DNA of 17,504 bases from an uncultured Treponema sp. (lineage in GTDB: Bacteria; Spirochaetota; Spirochaetia; Treponematales; Treponemataceae). Every line of letters starts with the position of its first letter. Positions within the stretch are counted from its first letter, which is position 1. Location: NCBI GenBank assembly GCA_934691925.1, contig CAKUTI010000036.1, positions 1-17,504 of the forward strand. Reading direction: 5' to 3'. A model generated the notes under the pieces. The model was not told the origin of the DNA. It searched no databases and saw nothing but the letters and a program-made list of their open reading frames with translations. A program made the position numbers and the translations under genes. Shown one piece after another: positions 14,871 to 17,504 of this stretch.

Positions 14871-14921
14871 AAAAAGCTGGCGTGATTTGGGTTTTAATCC
14901 GATTTTCACGCCAGCTTTTTT
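14871..14921. terminator. Strong bidirectional intrinsic terminator
   Basis: A perfect 15-bp stem AAAAAGCTGGCGTGA (14871-14885) / TCACGCCAGCTTTTT (14906-14920) has a 20-base loop and T-runs on both strands. It can stop both the hydrolase transcript and the uxu operon. Confidence 0.9.
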
Positions 14922-14970
14922 GTTGCAATCGCTTTTTTATTATCAGCGTTGTTTTTCGCTTGGGGATTCC

Positions 14971-15009
14971 GAATCAGAACTGGCAGAATAGTGCCAGACA
15001 TTCTGATTC
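14971..15009. other. Bulged hairpin after uxuB
   Basis: Outer arms GAATCAGAA (14971-14979) / TTCTGATTC (15001-15009) and inner arms CTGGCA (14980-14985) / TGCCAG (14992-14997) pair over 15 bp, with a 6-base loop and a 3-base bulge. It lies 35 bases after the uxuB stop, has no T-run, and may protect the 3' end of the uxu mRNA. Confidence 0.55.
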
Positions 15010-15044
15010 AAAATCTCGTTTTGTCTTTATTTTTTATAGTCTTT

Positions 15045-16658
15045 TTAATTTACGGCTTCGTGGATTGTCTCGCGGACTTTTCCTTTTCCTGAAATCATCT
15101 TCATAAAATAATTTTTGACTTTTTCGTAAAGCGGAGACGATGCGACGTCAAATCCGAAAATTTTCTCGTTTTTAAGAAGATCCTTGATTTTCGGCTCGAT
15201 CTTTTCCGAGTCATTTTCTCCAAGACTGATTCCGCTAAGCGCAGATTTCAGCGTTGGTAGAAGCGGTTCAGGAGAAAGCTCGAACGCGTTTCCGTTGTCG
15301 TCAACCGCAAGAAGATAGCGGAGCCAGAGCGCGAAAACAAGCGGAACGATTTTCAGGCCGGAAGCGTCAAGATTTTTGTCTGCAAGATAGGCTTTCGCAG
15401 TTTCTCCAAAGCGCACTGAAAGCTTCTGCGATGTGTCGGTCGCGATTCTCTGCGGCGTATCAGGCATAAAAGGATTCGGAAGCCGCTTTTTTATCACTTC
15501 GTCGATGAAATTCTTAGGATTTATGATTTTCGGGTCAACAACAACCGGCAAGCCTTCTTTGTAGCCAAGAATTTCAACCATTTTTTTCAGGTCTGAATCT
15601 TTCATCTCGTCGCAAATCAGATTGAAGCCAAGCAGACAGCCCGAAAGCGCGAGCGCAGTGTGAAGCGGATTCAAACACGTTGAGACTTTCATCTTTTCGA
15701 CTTTGTTAACGGTTTCGCGGTCTGTAAAATAAACTCCGGCCTTTTCAAGCGGCGGCCTGCCGTTCGGAAATTTGTCTTCAACAACGAGATACTGAGTTTC
15801 CTCCGCGTTCACGAAAGTTGCGCAGTAAGTGTTTTGTGAAGTTACAATCAGCTCGGTTTCTTCAAAGCCGTCTTTTTTGAGCATTTCCGCGACTTTTGAA
15901 TTCGGGCGCGGCGTGATTTTGTCAATCATCGTCCACGGAAAAGAGATTTTACTTTCGTCTTTTAGATATTCGACAAATTCTTTTGAAACAAATCCGTTTT
16001 TCTGCCAGTTTTCCGCAATTTTGAAGATTGCGCTTCCAAGTTTTTCGCCGTTGTGCGAGCAGTTGTCCATTGAAACGAGCGCGAGCGGAAGTTTTCCAGC
16101 GTTGAATCTTTCAAAAAGGAGATTTGTGAGCCTGCAAAGGAACATTTTCGCTTTTTCAGGCAGATTCTTGAAATCTTCCTCATATTCTTTAATTAAATTT
16201 CCGTCTGGAGTCGTTGTCGCGTAGCCTTTTTCAGTGATTGTGAACGAAATCATTTTGAGGCTTGGATTTTTGAAGGCGTTTTCAAGCAAATTCCAGTCTT
16301 CCTTGAATTCCGGCATAACTTTTACGGCCTGCGTTACAGAAGCGATAATTTCCTTTTCGATTGAGCCGTCAGATTTGAGCGTGACTCCGAGCGTGAGGTT
16401 GTCGTGCGGGCGGAAAAGCTTGTCCACAATTTCCGGGTCGTGGCACTCGCCTGCGACAATTCCAGTTTTCATCAAATTTTCATTCAGGAGACGCTGGCAA
16501 AGAGCGGCAGGAAAAATCCTGAAAATGTTTCCGGCTCCAAAATGAATCCATTCCGGCTTGTTTTTTGTGTTTTCTTTTACCGCGCCATAGTCAAATTCCG
16601 GAAATTTATATCCGTTCCATTTTGATTTGTCTTTTATTTCTGATAGATTCAGCTTCAT
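15045..16658 (-). CDS. uxuB: D-fructuronate reductase (mannitol dehydrogenase family)
   Basis: This NAD(H)-dependent cytosolic enzyme reduces D-fructuronate to D-mannonate in hexuronate breakdown. It has 537 residues, at the long end for the family. Motifs: nucleotide-binding HFGAGNIFRIF (39-49), SMDNCSHNGEKL (196-207), FPWTMIDKITPRP (240-252) and the catalytic-region motif KVSTCLNPLHTALA with Lys324, Asn330 and His333. The start ATG at 16658 follows a strong AGGAGG ribosome site. The protein family also contains mannitol, altronate and arabinitol dehydrogenases; the fructuronate call rests on the neighbouring uxuA and hexuronate-type regulator. It is the last gene of the operon, 68 bases after the regulator gene, with a bulged hairpin and strong terminator after it. 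Confidence 0.85.
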   Translation of the reverse strand: MKLNLSEIKDKSKWNGYKFPEFDYGAVKENTKNKPEWIHFGAGNIFRIFPAALCQRLLNENLMKTGIVAGECHDPEIVDKLFRPHDNLTLGVTLKSDGSIEKEIIASVTQAVKVMPEFKEDWNLLENAFKNPSLKMISFTITEKGYATTTPDGNLIKEYEEDFKNLPEKAKMFLCRLTNLLFERFNAGKLPLALVSMDNCSHNGEKLGSAIFKIAENWQKNGFVSKEFVEYLKDESKISFPWTMIDKITPRPNSKVAEMLKKDGFEETELIVTSQNTYCATFVNAEETQYLVVEDKFPNGRPPLEKAGVYFTDRETVNKVEKMKVSTCLNPLHTALALSGCLLGFNLICDEMKDSDLKKMVEILGYKEGLPVVVDPKIINPKNFIDEVIKKRLPNPFMPDTPQRIATDTSQKLSVRFGETAKAYLADKNLDASGLKIVPLVFALWLRYLLAVDDNGNAFELSPEPLLPTLKSALSGISLGENDSEKIEPKIKDLLKNEKIFGFDVASSPLYEKVKNYFMKMISGKGKVRETIHEAVN

Positions 16659-16726
16659 TTTGATTCCTCCTAGAAAAATTTGCAGCGAAAAATTGTGAAA
16701 AAAATTATGATATTTTCAGCGAGATT

Positions 16727-17404
16727 TTATGTCTCCTTGCTGAAATATTCCGGGTAGCTTGATTCAAGGTTTTCGAGAATCTCGGAGATTTTTTGAAGAT
16801 GCTCCTCGTCGATTTTTCTGGCTTTTTCTGCGTCTCCCTCGCGGATTGCCTCGACAAGCTGCCTGTGCTCTTTTTCAACATTGTCCGCGATTTTTTCGGC
16901 ATTGTAGCTTAAGATTCTTACTCTGTAGTCGTTTCCAGTGTGCGAGACAAGAACATTCCAAAGCCATTCGTTGCCACTTTCAGAATAGAAAAAATGATGC
17001 AGCGCGTTGTCTTCCTGAAGAAAAGCCTTTTTGTTTCCGTCAAGAAAGCTCGCATTCTGCTCGAGAAGAATCGCCTGAAGCTTGGTGGCGGCAATCTTTC
17101 GTTTTGCGTCGTCTTTAAGATTTTCCATAAAGATTTTCAGAACTCCAAGCTCCAGCGTTGTTCTCATGAGACGTTCCTGCTTGATGATTTTTTTGTCCAG
17201 AAAAGAAACACGCGTTCCTTTTTGCGGAAAAATTTCAACAAGATTGTCCAGTTCAAGATGCAAAAGCGCGTCTCTTATCGGCGAGCGTGAAACTCCCAGT
17301 TTTTGCGCAAGAGAATTGATGTTTAATTCCTGACCGGGCTTAAAATCAAGATTTATGATTTTGTCCCGTAAAATCTCATAAACCGAAACGTCTGTGTTTT
17401 TCAT
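16727..17404 (-). CDS. GntR family transcriptional regulator, FCD (FadR) subfamily
   Basis: This 225-residue DNA-binding repressor or activator probably controls the hexuronate operon. The winged helix-turn-helix spans about 1-70 (YEILRDKIINLDFKPGQEL, LAQKLGVSRSPIRDALLHL, VEIFPQKGTRVSF). The FCD ligand domain covers about 75-215 and keeps the metal/ligand residues: EDNALHHFFYSESGN (Asp132, His136), EHRQLVEAIREGD (His180) and EEHLQ (His202). The start at 17404 is chosen because it gives the normal FCD-GntR N-terminus; the longer frame from 17461 would overlap uxuA in another frame. The ATG lies one base after the uxuA stop, so translation is probably coupled. Related regulators (UxuR, ExuR, KdgR types) respond to hexuronate intermediates; the exact ligand is not shown here. 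Confidence 0.88.
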   Translation of the reverse strand: MKNTDVSVYEILRDKIINLDFKPGQELNINSLAQKLGVSRSPIRDALLHLELDNLVEIFPQKGTRVSFLDKKIIKQERLMRTTLELGVLKIFMENLKDDAKRKIAATKLQAILLEQNASFLDGNKKAFLQEDNALHHFFYSESGNEWLWNVLVSHTGNDYRVRILSYNAEKIADNVEKEHRQLVEAIREGDAEKARKIDEEHLQKISEILENLESSYPEYFSKET

Positions 17405-17405
17405 T

Positions 17406-17504
17406 TTATTTCTTGCTTTTTTCGATTGCTTCCAAAAGCCCCTGAATGTACATTGCTCCAAGCGCGCGGTCGTAAAGTCCGTAGCCCGGCATGCATTTTT
17501 CGCC
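17406..17504 (-). CDS. uxuA: D-mannonate dehydratase, C-terminal 32 residues
   Basis: Only the end of this gene is in the window. Reading from the right edge gives [19 protein letters not shown], then [13 protein letters not shown] and a TAA stop at 17408-17406. The [18 protein letters not shown] block is typical of the C-terminus of mannonate dehydratase (UxuA), the cytosolic metal enzyme that turns D-mannonate into 2-keto-3-deoxy-D-gluconate. The gene is one base upstream of the GntR regulator and in the same operon as uxuB, which makes its substrate. The identification uses a short piece plus context, but the two agree well. Confidence 0.8.
   Translation of the reverse strand, partial: GEKCMPGYGLYDRALGAMYIQGLLEAIEKSKK

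Larger units (their letters stand above)
14672..15044. other. Convergent intergenic region with terminator and hairpin
   Basis: This 373-base gap lies between the converging hydrolase and uxuB genes. It contains a GC-richer stretch without a convincing gene (14672-14870), a very strong bidirectional terminator (14871-14921) and a bulged hairpin (14971-15009). Confidence 0.6.

Noticed and set aside
1..17504. CRISPR array, tRNA/rRNA genes, transposase, phage or toxin-antitoxin system
   Set aside because: No regularly spaced repeats, no cloverleaf with conserved tRNA words and no transposase, integrase or capsid-type protein were seen on either strand.

Overview
This 17.5 kb window looks like chromosomal DNA of a Treponema-like spirochaete, probably a host-associated gut or rumen type. 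The case rests on a large dCache chemoreceptor with a sigma-28-like promoter, several secreted lipoproteins, a SlyX-type protein ending in PPHY, spirochaete-style hypothetical proteins, a hexuronate pathway and moderately AT-rich DNA. No rRNA, tRNA, phage, transposase or CRISPR array is visible, so the assignment is an inference.

Layout. Positions 1-545 (minus) hold the N-terminal part of a UPF0210/DUF711 protein, divergent from a tiny one-helix membrane protein (727-933). Positions 1087-3066 (minus) form a compact envelope operon: lipoprotein, small barrel-like exported protein, second lipoprotein with an 8-base gene overlap. Next on the minus strand come a ModF-like twin-ABC ATPase (3386-4990) and a methyl-accepting chemotaxis protein (5131-7284). 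A four-helix membrane protein (7658-8086, plus) sits behind an unusual 150-200 base structured leader. A minus-strand cluster follows: a DUF2804 protein (10664-11734), an unrecognised 696-residue protein (8454-10544) and SlyX (8225-8431). The plus strand then carries a beta-CASP metallo-beta-lactamase ribonuclease-type protein (12046-13599) and a membrane-anchored alpha/beta hydrolase (13724-14671). The right end (15045-17504, minus) is a hexuronate operon: uxuA (C-terminal end only), an FCD-family GntR regulator and uxuB.

How genes work together. UxuB reduces D-fructuronate to D-mannonate, UxuA dehydrates that to 2-keto-3-deoxygluconate, and the GntR protein encoded between them probably senses an intermediate. 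The two lipoproteins and the barrel-like protein probably act together in the outer envelope. Convergent gene pairs are separated by strong bidirectional terminators at 962-998, 8112-8145 and 14871-14921.

The most interesting signals are not a new gene system. They are: (a) two genes (ModF-like, DUF2804) whose near-consensus promoters lie so close to the start codon that the mRNAs should be leaderless or almost so; (b) a ModF-like protein whose first ABC domain has lost Walker A and B residues; (c) GC-rich dispersed-repeat-like elements with shared ends at 561-606 and 13603-13694, one forming nearly the whole 5' leader of a gene; and (d) a possible 13-base target-site duplication flanking a hairpin insert ahead of the four-helix membrane protein.
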